DNA of 64,000 bases from Microbacterium thalli (GTDB lineage: Bacteria; Actinomycetota; Actinomycetes; Actinomycetales; Microbacteriaceae): positions 1-64,000 of the forward strand of contig NZ_JAQZCH010000001.1 of NCBI RefSeq assembly GCF_028737325.1. Direction: 5' to 3'. Position 1 is the stretch's first letter. Every line of letters starts with the position of its first letter. Below the pieces are notes generated by a model. The model was not told the DNA's origin and did no database searches. It saw only the letters and a list, made by a program, of their open reading frames with translations. The translations under genes were made by a program, and so were the position numbers. This document shows, piece by piece, positions 14,729 to 23,558 of the stretch.

Positions 14729-16528
14729 GTGCCAGACGCCGTCTCGTCCCGGCCCCTGCGGAGGGCGCAACTCGCGCTGATCGCCGTGGCCGCCGCATTC
14801 CTGCTCGCCGTCATCGTCCTCGCCGCGTGGGTCGGCGTTCGCGCCGCCCTCGCGTACGGCGAGTTGCGCGAGGTCGAGTCCTCGGCCCGCACCGCCGTCG
14901 ACCTCATCGCCGACCCCGCCGCGGCAGCACCGCACATCGCCGATGTCGCCGACCATGCCGCGAGCGCCCGCGACCTCACCTCCGATCCGCTGTGGCGGCT
15001 GGCGGAGGGGGCGCCGTGGATCGGCCCGCAGCTGAGCGCGGTGTCCACCATCGCCGCGGCGGCCGACGATGTCGCGCGCGACGGGCTCCTGCCGCTCGCC
15101 GACGTCGCCTCGGCGTTCTCGGCCGACGCCTTCCGTCCCGTCGACGGCCGCATCGACACCGCGATCTTCACCGAGATCGCCGGCCCCGCGCGGGCCGGCG
15201 CCGACACCGTGGCCGCCGCGGCGGCATCCGTGTCCGCGCTCGACGACACCCCGCTGCTCGGCCCCGTTCGCTCGGCGGTCGACGAGGTCGCGACCCTGCT
15301 CGACACCGGCGCCACGGCGACCGATGCGCTCGCCCGCGCCGCCACCCTGCTCCCCGCGATGCTCGGCGCCTCCGGCGAGCGCACCTACCTCGTGGCGTTC
15401 CAGAACAATGCCGAGTGGCGCTCGATGGGCGGCATCGTCGGTGCCATGGCCGTGATCCGCACCGCCGACGGGCGCATCGAGCTCACCGGGCAGGGCTCGT
15501 CGTCGGACTTCCGCAACTTCGGCGAGCCGGTGCTGCCCCTCGACTCCGAGATCGAGCGGATCTACGAGACGCGCCCGGCCCGCTACATCCAGAACGTCAC
15601 CCAGGTCCCCGACTTCACGGTCGGCGCACCGCTGGCCCGCGAGATGTGGCTGCGCGAGACCGGCCAGTCCGTCGACGGCGTCATCGCGACCGACCCCGTC
15701 GCCCTGTCGTACATCCTCGAGGCGACCGGCCCCGTCGAGCTGCCGACGGGCGACGTCCTGTCGGCCGAGAACGCCGTGGCTCTGCTGCTCAACGACGTCT
15801 ACGCCCGCTACGAGGACCCGCGCGCGCAGGATGCCTTCTTCGCGGCGGCCTCGGCTGCGGTCTTCGAGCGCCTCGCCGCCGGCGCCGCCGACCCCGCCAC
15901 GCTCATCAGCGCCCTCGGCCGTGCGGGCGACCAGCGGCGACTCCTGCTGTGGAGCGCCGTCCCCGAGGATCAGGCCGTCCTCGCCGACACGACCCTGGCG
16001 GGCACTCTCCCCGCGGGCGACGACGACACCGCGGCGTTCGGGGTGTTCCTCAACGACGGCACCGGCTCGAAGATGGACTACTACCTCACCGCCGACACCC
16101 GTCTGGCCTGGCAGTCGTGCACCGCCGACGGCCGGGGCGTGGCGGCCGCACCGCTCACCCTCGACGTGACCGTGACCAACAACGCTCCCCCGGATGCCGC
16201 CACCTCCCTTCCCGAGTACGTCACGGGCGGCGGCGCGTTCGGCGTGCCGGCGGGCGTGGCGCGGACGGTCGCCTACCTGTACCTCCCCGAGGGATACGCG
16301 CTGTCGTCCGCGACCCGGTCCGACGGCGCCGGGTTCGGCGGCGGATCGCACGCCGGCCGGCAGGTGATGGTGTTCTCGTCCGACCTCGCCCCGGGGCAGT
16401 CCGTGACCGCGACGCTCACCGTCACGCCCGACGGCGGCGCGGGTGCCGCAAGCGCTTCCGCCGCTGTGACGCCCACCATCGACGCGAATCGGCCCACGAT
16501 TGTTGTCGCCGGGTGCGGCGGGGCATAG
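14729..16528 (+). CDS. DUF4012 domain-containing membrane-anchored protein
   Basis: A GTG start gives a 599-residue protein with one N-terminal membrane anchor (residues 15-40) and a long extracytoplasmic region. The hallmark DUF4012 segments are TYLVAFQNNAEWRSMGGIVGAM, near residue 222, and GVIATDPVALSYILEATGPV, near residue 325. DUF4012 proteins recur near exopolysaccharide and wall glycan genes in Gram-positive bacteria, but their biochemical role is not established. The C-terminal 150 residues are beta-rich and may be a surface-exposed module. It is probably cotranscribed with the LPATG gene that starts 13 bases later. Confidence 0.82.
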   Translation: MPDAVSSRPLRRAQLALIAVAAAFLLAVIVLAAWVGVRAALAYGELREVESSARTAVDLIADPAAAAPHIADVADHAASARDLTSDPLWRLAEGAPWIGPQLSAVSTIAAAADDVARDGLLPLADVASAFSADAFRPVDGRIDTAIFTEIAGPARAGADTVAAAAASVSALDDTPLLGPVRSAVDEVATLLDTGATATDALARAATLLPAMLGASGERTYLVAFQNNAEWRSMGGIVGAMAVIRTADGRIELTGQGSSSDFRNFGEPVLPLDSEIERIYETRPARYIQNVTQVPDFTVGAPLAREMWLRETGQSVDGVIATDPVALSYILEATGPVELPTGDVLSAENAVALLLNDVYARYEDPRAQDAFFAAASAAVFERLAAGAADPATLISALGRAGDQRRLLLWSAVPEDQAVLADTTLAGTLPAGDDDTAAFGVFLNDGTGSKMDYYLTADTRLAWQSCTADGRGVAAAPLTLDVTVTNNAPPDAATSLPEYVTGGGAFGVPAGVARTVAYLYLPEGYALSSATRSDGAGFGGGSHAGRQVMVFSSDLAPGQSVTATLTVTPDGGAGAASASAAVTPTIDANRPTIVVAGCGGA

Positions 16529-16541
16529 ACTCAGCCCCATC

Positions 16542-17096
16542 ATGCGCCGCACCGCCTCTTTCGCCGCCGCTGCGGCCCTCGCCGCCGCCATCGTCGCGCT
16601 TCCCGCCGCGGCATCCGCGTCGACGACCGGTGCGACCATCTACCCGCCGACGAACTCGTGCACGACGACGCCGAGCGCCTTCGTCGCCGGCAGCACCGTC
16701 GAGTTCGCCTGCGCCGACGGCACGTTCGGACCCGACGAGGCCATCACGATCACCGTCCGGGGCGAGAACGGCGCCGGCGTCTCGTTCGCCCGCGCCTCGT
16801 TCGCCGTCACCACGGGCACCACGGTCCGCGAGTCGACCGCCAGCGGCGCGCTCGAGCCGGTCGCGCTGACCTTCCCCGCCGACGCCGTCGGCGTGTACAA
16901 CGTCGAGGCGATCTCCGCGACGTCCGCGGGCGGTACCGCGAGCGCGTCGGTCACCACCGAGGCGGGCCTCCCGGCCACCGGTGGCGACGCGCGCACGGCT
17001 CTCGGCCTGTGGGTCGGCGGCGGTTCGCTGGTCGCAGCCGGTGCCACGATCGCCCTCGCTGCGGCGGTCCGCCGCGCCCGCGACGCGCGCGTCTGA
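16542..17096 (+). CDS. LPATG sortase-anchored surface protein
   Basis: The ATG at 16542 fits a signal peptide (MRRTASF, Ala-rich core, cleavage near ASAST). The 184-residue product has one beta-rich domain of about 100 residues, then LPATGG, a hydrophobic helix (LGLWVGGGSLVAAGATIALAA) and a basic tail RRARDARV. This is a complete wall-sorting signal, so a sortase should link it to peptidoglycan. It resembles the product of the next gene in domain and tail. No sortase gene lies in the window. Confidence 0.82.
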   Translation: MRRTASFAAAAALAAAIVALPAAASASTTGATIYPPTNSCTTTPSAFVAGSTVEFACADGTFGPDEAITITVRGENGAGVSFARASFAVTTGTTVRESTASGALEPVALTFPADAVGVYNVEAISATSAGGTASASVTTEAGLPATGGDARTALGLWVGGGSLVAAGATIALAAAVRRARDARV

Positions 17097-17308
17097 CCTG
17101 ACGTCAGCCACCTTCGGCACGTTCTGCGTGCAGCCGCGGCGCGTCGCTTCCGATCCGGATCACGAAATGTTAACGCGATCGAAATCTGGGAGCTTGCGCC
17201 TGGGAGCGGTTTCCCTGGATACTTGCTGGGACCACTCCTGACGTAATCCTTAGATTTTCGTTTCCGTTGGGTGTGAGCCCTTTGGACATCCCCAGGAAAG
17301 CAGGACTC

Positions 17309-17869
17309 ATGAAGAACCGTTTCGTCAAGGCGGCGGCTGGCACGGCCCTCGCCGCAGCGGCTGTCCTCGCAGCCCCCGCGATCGCCAACGCCTACACGCC
17401 GGAGCCGGTCGGCGGTTCGTCCGCAACCATCGCTCCCGGTGGCAGCGCGACGATCTCGTTCGACGACTTCGCCCCGGGCGAGGCCGTCACCGGCACGCTG
17501 ACGGGTGAGAACGCCGCCGCGGGCAGCGTTGCATTCGTCAAGTTCGCGGTCACCTCGACCAGCACCACCAAGACCGCCAACGCGTCCGGTGACGTCTCCT
17601 TCGTGGTGACGCTCCCCGCCAACGCGACCGGCACCTACACCCTCGTGGCCGACGGCGCCGTCTCCGACGCCGCCACCGTCACGATCGCTGTCCCGGCTGC
17701 GGCCGGCGGCGGCAGCACCGGCGGCTCGGGCACCCTGCCCGCCACCGGTGGCGACAACGCTGCTCTCCTCGGCCTGTGGATCGGCGGTGGCGCTCTCGCC
17801 CTCGCCGGTGGCAGCATCGCCGTCGCGAGCACGGTTCGCCGCCACCGCAACGCGGAGGTCGCTGCCTGA
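17309..17869 (+). CDS. LPATG sortase-anchored surface protein, paralogue of the preceding one
   Basis: AGGAAAG precedes the ATG at 17309. The 186-residue product has a signal peptide (MKNRFVKAAAG to ANA), a beta-sandwich-like domain with EAVTGTLTGEN and GTYTLVADG, a Gly/Ser linker, LPATGG, a membrane helix and the tail RRHRNAEVAA. It shares organisation with the product at 16542-17096 and probably arose by duplication. A 212-base gap upstream suggests its own promoter, and a strong terminator follows. Confidence 0.83.
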   Translation: MKNRFVKAAAGTALAAAAVLAAPAIANAYTPEPVGGSSATIAPGGSATISFDDFAPGEAVTGTLTGENAAAGSVAFVKFAVTSTSTTKTANASGDVSFVVTLPANATGTYTLVADGAVSDAATVTIAVPAAAGGGSTGGSGTLPATGGDNAALLGLWIGGGALALAGGSIAVASTVRRHRNAEVAA

Positions 17870-17884
17870 TCAGGCGCAACGCAG

Positions 17885-17927
17885 AGAGGGATGCCCCGGA
17901 GCTTCGGCTCCGGGGCATCCCTCTTTT
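17885..17927 (+). terminator. Strong rho-independent terminator
   Basis: GAGGGATGCCCCGGAGC pairs perfectly with its complement across a TTCG tetraloop (17886-17923, 17-bp stem), followed by TTTT. It closes the LPATG transcript and may also stop the convergent EEP gene's transcript. The stem includes the GGATGCC word seen in other hairpins here. Confidence 0.93.
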
Positions 17928-17982
17928 GTACGCGGCCCTGGCCCGGTCGCGGCGCGGCCCGGGCTCGGGCCCGGGCTCGGGC

Positions 17983-18651
17983 TCAGCCGGCCTCGGCGGT
18001 CACGAGGATCGGCAGGTGGTCGCTGCGCCCCTGCGGCAGCGTCTGCACGCGGGCGATGTCGAACCCGACGCTCGTCGCGAAGTCGTAGTGTCCGCGGAAG
18101 AACTTGTACCGCGTGTACGTCCGGGAGTCGCTCAGCGTCAGCTCGTAGCCCTGCTGACGGACGACCTGCCCGAGGTTCTCCTTGAACACCGGGTAGTTGT
18201 AATCGCCGACCATGAGAATCGGCAGCCCCTCCCCCAGCTCGCTGAGCGATGTCAGCGCCGCCTGGATCTGGTTGCGCCGCAGCGAGTTCAGCGCCGTCAG
18301 CGGCGCCGCGTGGAAGCTCGCGACGATCAGGTCGCGACCGTGGTCGATGTCGCGCAGGCGCACGCCGAGCATGCGCTCCTCCGCCGGCTTGAGCACGCGG
18401 TCGTGCAGCGACTTCTTCAACGAGAGCGACCGGACCTCGACCGCGCGGTAGGTGTTCTCGCGGTAGTACACGGCGAGCCCGAGCCGGTTGCGTGCGGTCG
18501 CCTCCGCCAGGCGCAGGCCGCTGATCTCGTCCGGGATGCCGGCGGTGTCGGCCTCTTGCAGGCAGAGCACGTCGGCGGAGTGCTGTTCGACGAGGTCGGC
18601 GAGTTCGGATGCCGCGCGGTGCTTGCGCAGGTTGTACGAGATGACCTTCAT
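17983..18651 (-). CDS. Endonuclease/exonuclease/phosphatase-family protein
   Basis: The 222-residue protein begins MKVISYNLRKH and shows EEP-fold motifs: VLCLQEAD (metal-binding Glu), VASFHAAPL, LMVGDYNYP (catalytic Asp/Asn) and the terminal GRSDHLPILV with the general-base His. These enzymes cut phosphoester bonds in nucleic acids, lipids or inositol phosphates. There is no signal peptide, which favours an intracellular nuclease or phosphatase. It is downstream of truA in the same direction and 32 bases away, so possibly cotranscribed. Confidence 0.85.
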   Translation of the reverse strand: MKVISYNLRKHRAASELADLVEQHSADVLCLQEADTAGIPDEISGLRLAEATARNRLGLAVYYRENTYRAVEVRSLSLKKSLHDRVLKPAEERMLGVRLRDIDHGRDLIVASFHAAPLTALNSLRRNQIQAALTSLSELGEGLPILMVGDYNYPVFKENLGQVVRQQGYELTLSDSRTYTRYKFFRGHYDFATSVGFDIARVQTLPQGRSDHLPILVTAEAG

Positions 18652-18683
18652 GGTCTGGTCAGGCTACGCCCGCAATCTTTCGG

Positions 18684-19517
18684 TCAGGTGTCGCTTGCGC
18701 GGCGCGCACGGGTCTGCTCCGCTCGCGCCGCGAGCAGGTCGTCGGCGGGGTAGCCGACCTCCGTCAGCGTGAGGCCGCGCGCCGCCAGCACCGGGAAGGC
18801 GCTCGTGCGGGTGCGGGCATCGCGGAGGGCGGCGACGTCCGCCACCTGCAGGCGACCCTCGCCGACCCCGACGCACGCGCCCACGAGCGCGCGCACCATG
18901 CTGTGGCAGAAGGCGTCGGCCTTCACGTTCGCCACGAGGACGCCGCTCTCGTCGCGTCCCCAGTCGAACTCCAGCAGCGTGCGGATCGTCGTGGCTTCGG
19001 GCCGCGGCTTGCAGTAGGCCGCGAAGTCGTGCAGCCCGGTGAGGCTGCGGGCGGCGGCATCCATCGCCGCGACGTCGAGACTCGCCGGCACGAATGTCGT
19101 CCGGAACCGCTCGAGCGGGTCGTAGCCGGTATCGCGGTCAGCCACCCGGTAGGCGTACCGCCGCCAGACAGCCGAGAAGCGCGCGTCGAACCCGTCGGGG
19201 GCGACCGAGGTGGCGCGCACGTGCACGTCGGCGTAGCGGCCGAGCACACCGTTCAGCCGCGCGGCGAGCGCCGCCGGCTCGGGGCTGCGCCCGCGACCGA
19301 GCCGCGCCTCCTGCGCGTCGCTCAGATCGAGATGCGCGACCTGCCCCGAGGCGTGCACGCCGGCGTCCGTGCGCCCCGCGACCACCAACTGCGCCTCGCC
19401 GCCCAGCACGCGCGTGACGGCCGCCTCGATCGCGCCCTGCACGGTCCGCAGCTGCGGCTGCCGCGCCCAGCCCGAGAACGCGGTGCCGTCGTAGGCGATG
19501 TCCAGTCGCAGACGCAC
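18684..19517 (-). CDS. truA: tRNA pseudouridine(38-40) synthase
   Basis: The 277-residue enzyme carries the TruA start RLRLDIAYDGTAFSGWARQP, the catalytic Asp motif VAGRTDAGVHASGQV and the later FCHSMVRALVGACVGVGEG. It isomerises uridines 38-40 in the anticodon stem-loop of many tRNAs. In many actinobacteria truA follows rplQ; here it is 4 kb away on the same strand. It lies three bases after the PfkB kinase gene, so the two are likely cotranscribed. Confidence 0.95.
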   Translation of the reverse strand: MRLRLDIAYDGTAFSGWARQPQLRTVQGAIEAAVTRVLGGEAQLVVAGRTDAGVHASGQVAHLDLSDAQEARLGRGRSPEPAALAARLNGVLGRYADVHVRATSVAPDGFDARFSAVWRRYAYRVADRDTGYDPLERFRTTFVPASLDVAAMDAAARSLTGLHDFAAYCKPRPEATTIRTLLEFDWGRDESGVLVANVKADAFCHSMVRALVGACVGVGEGRLQVADVAALRDARTRTSAFPVLAARGLTLTEVGYPADDLLAARAEQTRARRASDT

Positions 19518-19520
19518 CCG

Positions 19521-20405
19521 TCAGGCTTCCAGCTCGTCGCGGGTCGGCGGATTCGCGCCGGGACGGGAGACGGTGATCGCGGCGGCACGCACAGCGCGCT
19601 CCAGCGCCGCGTGCAGCGCCTCGGCGTCGCCCGGCACGCCGCGCTCGACGAGCGTCGCGATGAGGCTCGCCATGAACGAGTCGCCCGCGCCGATGGTGTC
19701 GGCGACGGCGACCGTCGCACCCGGCACCGTCACGAGCGCGCCGTCGGCTGCTCGCCCGATCGCGCCGTCGGCGCCCCGGGTCATCACCACCGCGCGAGGC
19801 CCCCACGCGGCGATCGTCTCGAGCACCTCGGATGCCGCGGCACCGGGCCACAGCCACCCGGCATCCTCGTCGCTCAGCTTCACCAGGTCGGATGCCGCGG
19901 CCGCACGGGCGAAGCGTGCGAGCGCGGTGTCGTGGGCCCCGACGAGCGCGGGGCGGATGTTCGGGTCGACCGTCACGATCGCCCGACCGCGTGCGGCCTC
20001 GAGGGCCGCGAGACACGTCTCGCCGCCCGGGTCGAGGAACAGCGCGATCGAGCCGGTGTGGACGAGGGCGGTCTCGTCGCCGGCGTCGGGGGCGACGACC
20101 CCGGCGACGGCGAAGGTGTACTGCGCCGAGCCGTCGGGCTGGATGCGCGCGTGGGCGCTGTCGGTGGCGGCATCCGTCCACGCCGTGTCGGCGATCGTCA
20201 CGCCCGCTGACCACAGGTGGTCGGCGATGCGCTCACCGCGGGCGTCGCGACCCAGGCGGGTGGCCAGCCGCACGGGAACACCCAGTCGTGCGACGCCGAC
20301 CGCGACGTTGGCGGGGCTGCCTCCCACGTGCTCACTGACGCTGCCGGCCGACTCGACGACGTCGACCAACGCCTCGCCCAGCACGAGGACCTCCGCAGAG
20401 CCCAT
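19521..20405 (-). CDS. PfkB-family carbohydrate kinase (fructokinase-like)
   Basis: The 294-residue protein has the ribokinase fold signatures: EALVDVVES, VGGSPANVAVGVARLG and the anion-hole/catalytic motif DTIGAGDSFMASLI near residue 240. It phosphorylates a sugar or nucleoside with ATP. The EHVGGSPANVA pattern is like fructokinases, but the substrate cannot be proven. It is the first gene of a unit with truA and is divergent from the acyltransferase gene. Confidence 0.87.
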   Translation of the reverse strand: MGSAEVLVLGEALVDVVESAGSVSEHVGGSPANVAVGVARLGVPVRLATRLGRDARGERIADHLWSAGVTIADTAWTDAATDSAHARIQPDGSAQYTFAVAGVVAPDAGDETALVHTGSIALFLDPGGETCLAALEAARGRAIVTVDPNIRPALVGAHDTALARFARAAAASDLVKLSDEDAGWLWPGAAASEVLETIAAWGPRAVVMTRGADGAIGRAADGALVTVPGATVAVADTIGAGDSFMASLIATLVERGVPGDAEALHAALERAVRAAAITVSRPGANPPTRDELEA

Positions 20406-20527
20406 GATCCACCTCTCGCCGAACGCGATCTGCGCTCCACAACCGGTCTACCACATCGCCTCGCGGGCGCCGTCTACACTGGGAGGCCGCCGACGCCCGT
20501 CCCCCCGACGCCCCCGGACATCGCCGT

Positions 20528-22429
20528 ATGACTTCACCTCCTCTTCCGCGCGCCCGCATCGCCGGGCTCGACGGCCTGCGCGCCCTCGCGGTGCTGCTCG
20601 TCGTGCTCGCCCACCTGTTCCCCACCGGCCCGCTGCGCAGCGGCTACGTCGGCGTCGACGTGTTCTTCGTCCTCTCGGGCTTCCTCATCACGAGCCTGCT
20701 GCTGCGCGAGAACGCCCGGCACGGCCGCATCCGGCTCCGGCGATTCTGGGCGCGCCGCGCCCGGCGACTGCTGCCCGCGCTCGCGGCCGTCGTCACCGTG
20801 AGCGCGTCGCTGGCCTGGGTGGTCGGCGGCGACATCCTCGTCGACATGGGCCGGCAGGTCGTCGGCGCCGCGACCTTCTCGTACAACTGGGTGTCGCTCG
20901 CCGGCGGCTCCGGCTACTTCGCCGCGACCGACCCCGAGATCTTCCGCAACCTCTGGTCGCTCGCCGTCGAGGAGCAGTTCTACGTCGCCTGGCCGCTCGT
21001 GCTGCCGTTGTTCCTGCTCCTGCCCGGGCGTCGCTCGCGCACCGCCCTTGCGGCGCTCCTCGCGGTCGCTTCCGCGGCCTGGGCGGTGGTGAGCCTGTCG
21101 TCGGGCGCCGACCTGACGCGGGTATATTTCGGCACCGACACCCACGCTTTCGGGCTGCTCCTCGGCGTCGCCCTGGCGTTCCTCCTGCACGGGACGGTCG
21201 CCCGCCGCGCCTCCATCGCCGGCGTCGGCCCGGTCTGGGGCGTCGTGGTCGGCGCCCTCGCGGTCGCGGGGCTCGTCGTCACCGCCCTCATCGGCGGCGA
21301 CGGCAGCGGTGCCGGCGGCGGGGTCGGCGGGGTCGCCTTCCCCGCCTCGAGCATCGTCGCGTCGCTTCTCACCGCGATCGCGGTGACCGTGGCGGCGTGG
21401 CCCGGCTCGTGGTTCGGCCGCGCCCTCGACGTCGCTCCCCTGCGGTGGATCGGCGAGCGCTCGTACGCGATCTACCTCTGGCACTGGCCCCTCGTCGTCC
21501 TGGCGACCTTCCAGCTCACCGGCGTCGGTCCCGACGTCGCGGTGCCCGTCAGTGTCGGGCTCGCGGTCCTCGTCGCCACGCTCGCCCTCGCGGCCGGCTC
21601 GTACCGCTGGCTCGAGCAGCCCGTGCGCCGCCACGGCTTCCGCGGCGCGCTCCGCCTCGCGCGCGCGAACCTGCACGCACGGCCGGCACGCCGCCTCGCG
21701 ACCCTCGGCGTCGCGGCGCTGGCCGCGCTCGCGCTCGGCGGCACGACGGCGGCGGTGGCCGCGGCTCCGCGCGAGACCACGAGCGAGACGGCCGTCGACG
21801 CGGGCCGCGCCGCGCTCGAGCAGGCGCGGCGCGACGCCGAAGCCCGCCCGGCGCCCGCCGCGCAGGACGTCGACGGCTCTCAGGTGACGGCCGTGGGCGA
21901 CTCGGTCATGCTCGCCTCGGCGCCCGGCCTCCTCGCCGAGATGCCGGGCATCGCCGTCGACGCCGAAGTATCGCGTTCGCTGGCCGCGGGCGCCCACATC
22001 ATCGAGGACCTCGCGGCGTCGGGCGCGCTGCGTCCGGTCGTCGTCGTGGGCCTGGGGACCAACGGCCCCGTGTCGACCGAGACGCTGCAGCGCATCGTGG
22101 ATGCCGCCGGCCCCGAGCGGTCGGTCATCCTCGTCACCGCGTTCGCGCCGCGCGCCTGGATCCCCGGCGTCAACCGCGACCTCACCGCGTTCGCCGCCGC
22201 GAACCCGCACGTCGTGATCGCCGACTGGGCCGGCGCGATCGCGGGCCGCACCGACCTGCTCGCCGCCGACCAGTTCCACCCGGGCGCGGAGGGCGGCGCG
22301 GTCTTCGCCCGCACCGTGCGCGAGGCGATCGTCGGCGCCGAGACGCAGCGCGCTACCGCGGCATGGGCCGCCGAGCGCGCCCGCACCGTCCTGCTCGACC
22401 TGTTCGAGGGGCGCGGCTCCCCTCAGTAG
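20528..22429 (+). CDS. Acyltransferase 3 family protein with C-terminal SGNH domain (OatA-like)
   Basis: The 633-residue protein has an N-terminal acyltransferase 3 region of about ten membrane helices (GLDGLRALAVLLVVLAHLF; the VDVFFVLSGFLIT hallmark; SLAVEEQFYVAWPL) up to residue 365. An Ala/Arg-rich connector leads to an extracellular SGNH esterase-like domain with VTAVGDSVMLAS, VGLGTNGPV and ADQFHPG, giving Ser, Asn, Asp and His. The layout is that of O-acetyltransferases such as OatA that modify peptidoglycan or surface glycans. Its end overlaps the convergent GNAT gene by seven bases. Confidence 0.88.
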   Translation: MTSPPLPRARIAGLDGLRALAVLLVVLAHLFPTGPLRSGYVGVDVFFVLSGFLITSLLLRENARHGRIRLRRFWARRARRLLPALAAVVTVSASLAWVVGGDILVDMGRQVVGAATFSYNWVSLAGGSGYFAATDPEIFRNLWSLAVEEQFYVAWPLVLPLFLLLPGRRSRTALAALLAVASAAWAVVSLSSGADLTRVYFGTDTHAFGLLLGVALAFLLHGTVARRASIAGVGPVWGVVVGALAVAGLVVTALIGGDGSGAGGGVGGVAFPASSIVASLLTAIAVTVAAWPGSWFGRALDVAPLRWIGERSYAIYLWHWPLVVLATFQLTGVGPDVAVPVSVGLAVLVATLALAAGSYRWLEQPVRRHGFRGALRLARANLHARPARRLATLGVAALAALALGGTTAAVAAAPRETTSETAVDAGRAALEQARRDAEARPAPAAQDVDGSQVTAVGDSVMLASAPGLLAEMPGIAVDAEVSRSLAAGAHIIEDLAASGALRPVVVVGLGTNGPVSTETLQRIVDAAGPERSVILVTAFAPRAWIPGVNRDLTAFAAANPHVVIADWAGAIAGRTDLLAADQFHPGAEGGAVFARTVREAIVGAETQRATAAWAAERARTVLLDLFEGRGSPQ

Positions 22430-23466
22430 TGCCGTACGAGCACCCGATCGCGCTCGTACGCCTCGAAGCCGAGGGCGCCGTAGAGCGCGGTCGCGCCCGT
22501 CGGGCTCTCGGTGTCGACATCGAGCACGGCGAGCCCGAGGCCCGCGTCCCGCATCGCCGCGAGCGAGCGCGAGATGACGCGCGGCGCGAGGCCCCGACGC
22601 CGGTGCGACCGCACGACGCCGACCAGGTCGATGTAGGCGTTCGGACCGAGCACGTCGAAGTCCTCGTCGTTGACCGAGACCAGGCAGAACGCGACGATCC
22701 GTCCGTTCTCGAGCGCGAGGGTGCAGAGGTCGGGACGCAGCAGCGGACCGCCGATGAACTGCTGCCAGCGCTCGGGCGTGCTCGGGAGGCTCCCCCAGTG
22801 GTCACGGAACGCGTCGTTCCGGGCAGCCCGCGCGTCTTCGGCACGGTCGGACGTGAAGGGCACCAGCTCGATGCCGGCCACGGGCTCGAGCGCGGGGATC
22901 GGCGCGCCCAGGTCGCGGTGCATCGTCGAGAACCACCGCTCGGTGCGGTAGCCGTGCGACTCGGCGATGCGCTCGAGGGCCGCATCCTTCTCGGACGCGT
23001 AGATCTGGATCTGCGCCGGCAGCGTCGCCGCAGCATCCGATGCCGCCACCTCGATCAACTGCTGCTCGGCGCGGGCGTGCTGCCACGCGAAGAGCGCCGC
23101 TCCGATGCCCCGACCGCGGCGATCGGGACGCACCGCGCCGCTGAGGTACACGTGCAGATGCTCGTCGCGCGAGGGGTGCAGCGTCACGGTGCCGACGGCC
23201 ACCGCCTCGCCCTGCGCGTCGAACGCGATCAGGGTGTCGCGGGAGTGGTCGACGTGCGACAGCTCGAACGTCTCGGCGACCTCGTGCCGCGGCGTGGTCC
23301 ACGTCGGGTGGTCGACGCGGTCGGCGGCGGCTTGCACACCGTGGATCGCGTCGATGTCGGCCGCGGTGGCGCCCCGCCACTGCGCGACCTCGGGGTGCGT
23401 GGGCACGACCGGCTCGGATGCCGTGCCGACGCGTTCTGCCAGGCTTCTCGCGTTGTTCTCGCTCAC
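22423..23466 (-). CDS. Tandem GNAT-family N-acetyltransferase
   Basis: The protein is about 347 residues from a GTG at 23466 (an upstream GTG at 23484 is possible). Two GNAT folds are visible. The first has the acetyl-CoA loop VRPDRRGRGIGAALF near residue 115. The second has VVRSHRRRGLAPRVI near residue 280 and the usual GATALYGALGFEAYER ending. This is like mycothiol synthase-type and other double GNAT proteins, but the family cannot be fixed. It is separated from rplQ by a terminator and has its own promoter or read-through. Confidence 0.82.
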   Translation of the reverse strand: MSENNARSLAERVGTASEPVVPTHPEVAQWRGATAADIDAIHGVQAAADRVDHPTWTTPRHEVAETFELSHVDHSRDTLIAFDAQGEAVAVGTVTLHPSRDEHLHVYLSGAVRPDRRGRGIGAALFAWQHARAEQQLIEVAASDAAATLPAQIQIYASEKDAALERIAESHGYRTERWFSTMHRDLGAPIPALEPVAGIELVPFTSDRAEDARAARNDAFRDHWGSLPSTPERWQQFIGGPLLRPDLCTLALENGRIVAFCLVSVNDEDFDVLGPNAYIDLVGVVRSHRRRGLAPRVISRSLAAMRDAGLGLAVLDVDTESPTGATALYGALGFEAYERDRVLVRHY

Positions 23467-23500
23467 CGCTCCAGCCTGGCACACGCACCCCGCGAACGAG

Positions 23501-23538
23501 AACGGGCCCGCACCCTCTGAGCGAGAGGTGCGGGCCCG
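23501..23538 (-). terminator. Terminator after rplQ
   Basis: ACGGGCCCGCACC pairs with GGTGCGGGCCCGT, with extra pairing inside, giving a long stem 21 bases past the rplQ stop; TTCTCGTT follows on the minus strand. It ends the long ribosomal transcription unit. Confidence 0.85.
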
Positions 23539-23558
23539 TCGGACGCGGTGACGCGTCG

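Noticed and set aside
19498..23520. 1340-residue open frame on the plus strand
   Set aside because: It runs across the PfkB kinase, acyltransferase and GNAT genes in wrong frames; composition (Arg/Pro/Ala runs) is that of a shadow.
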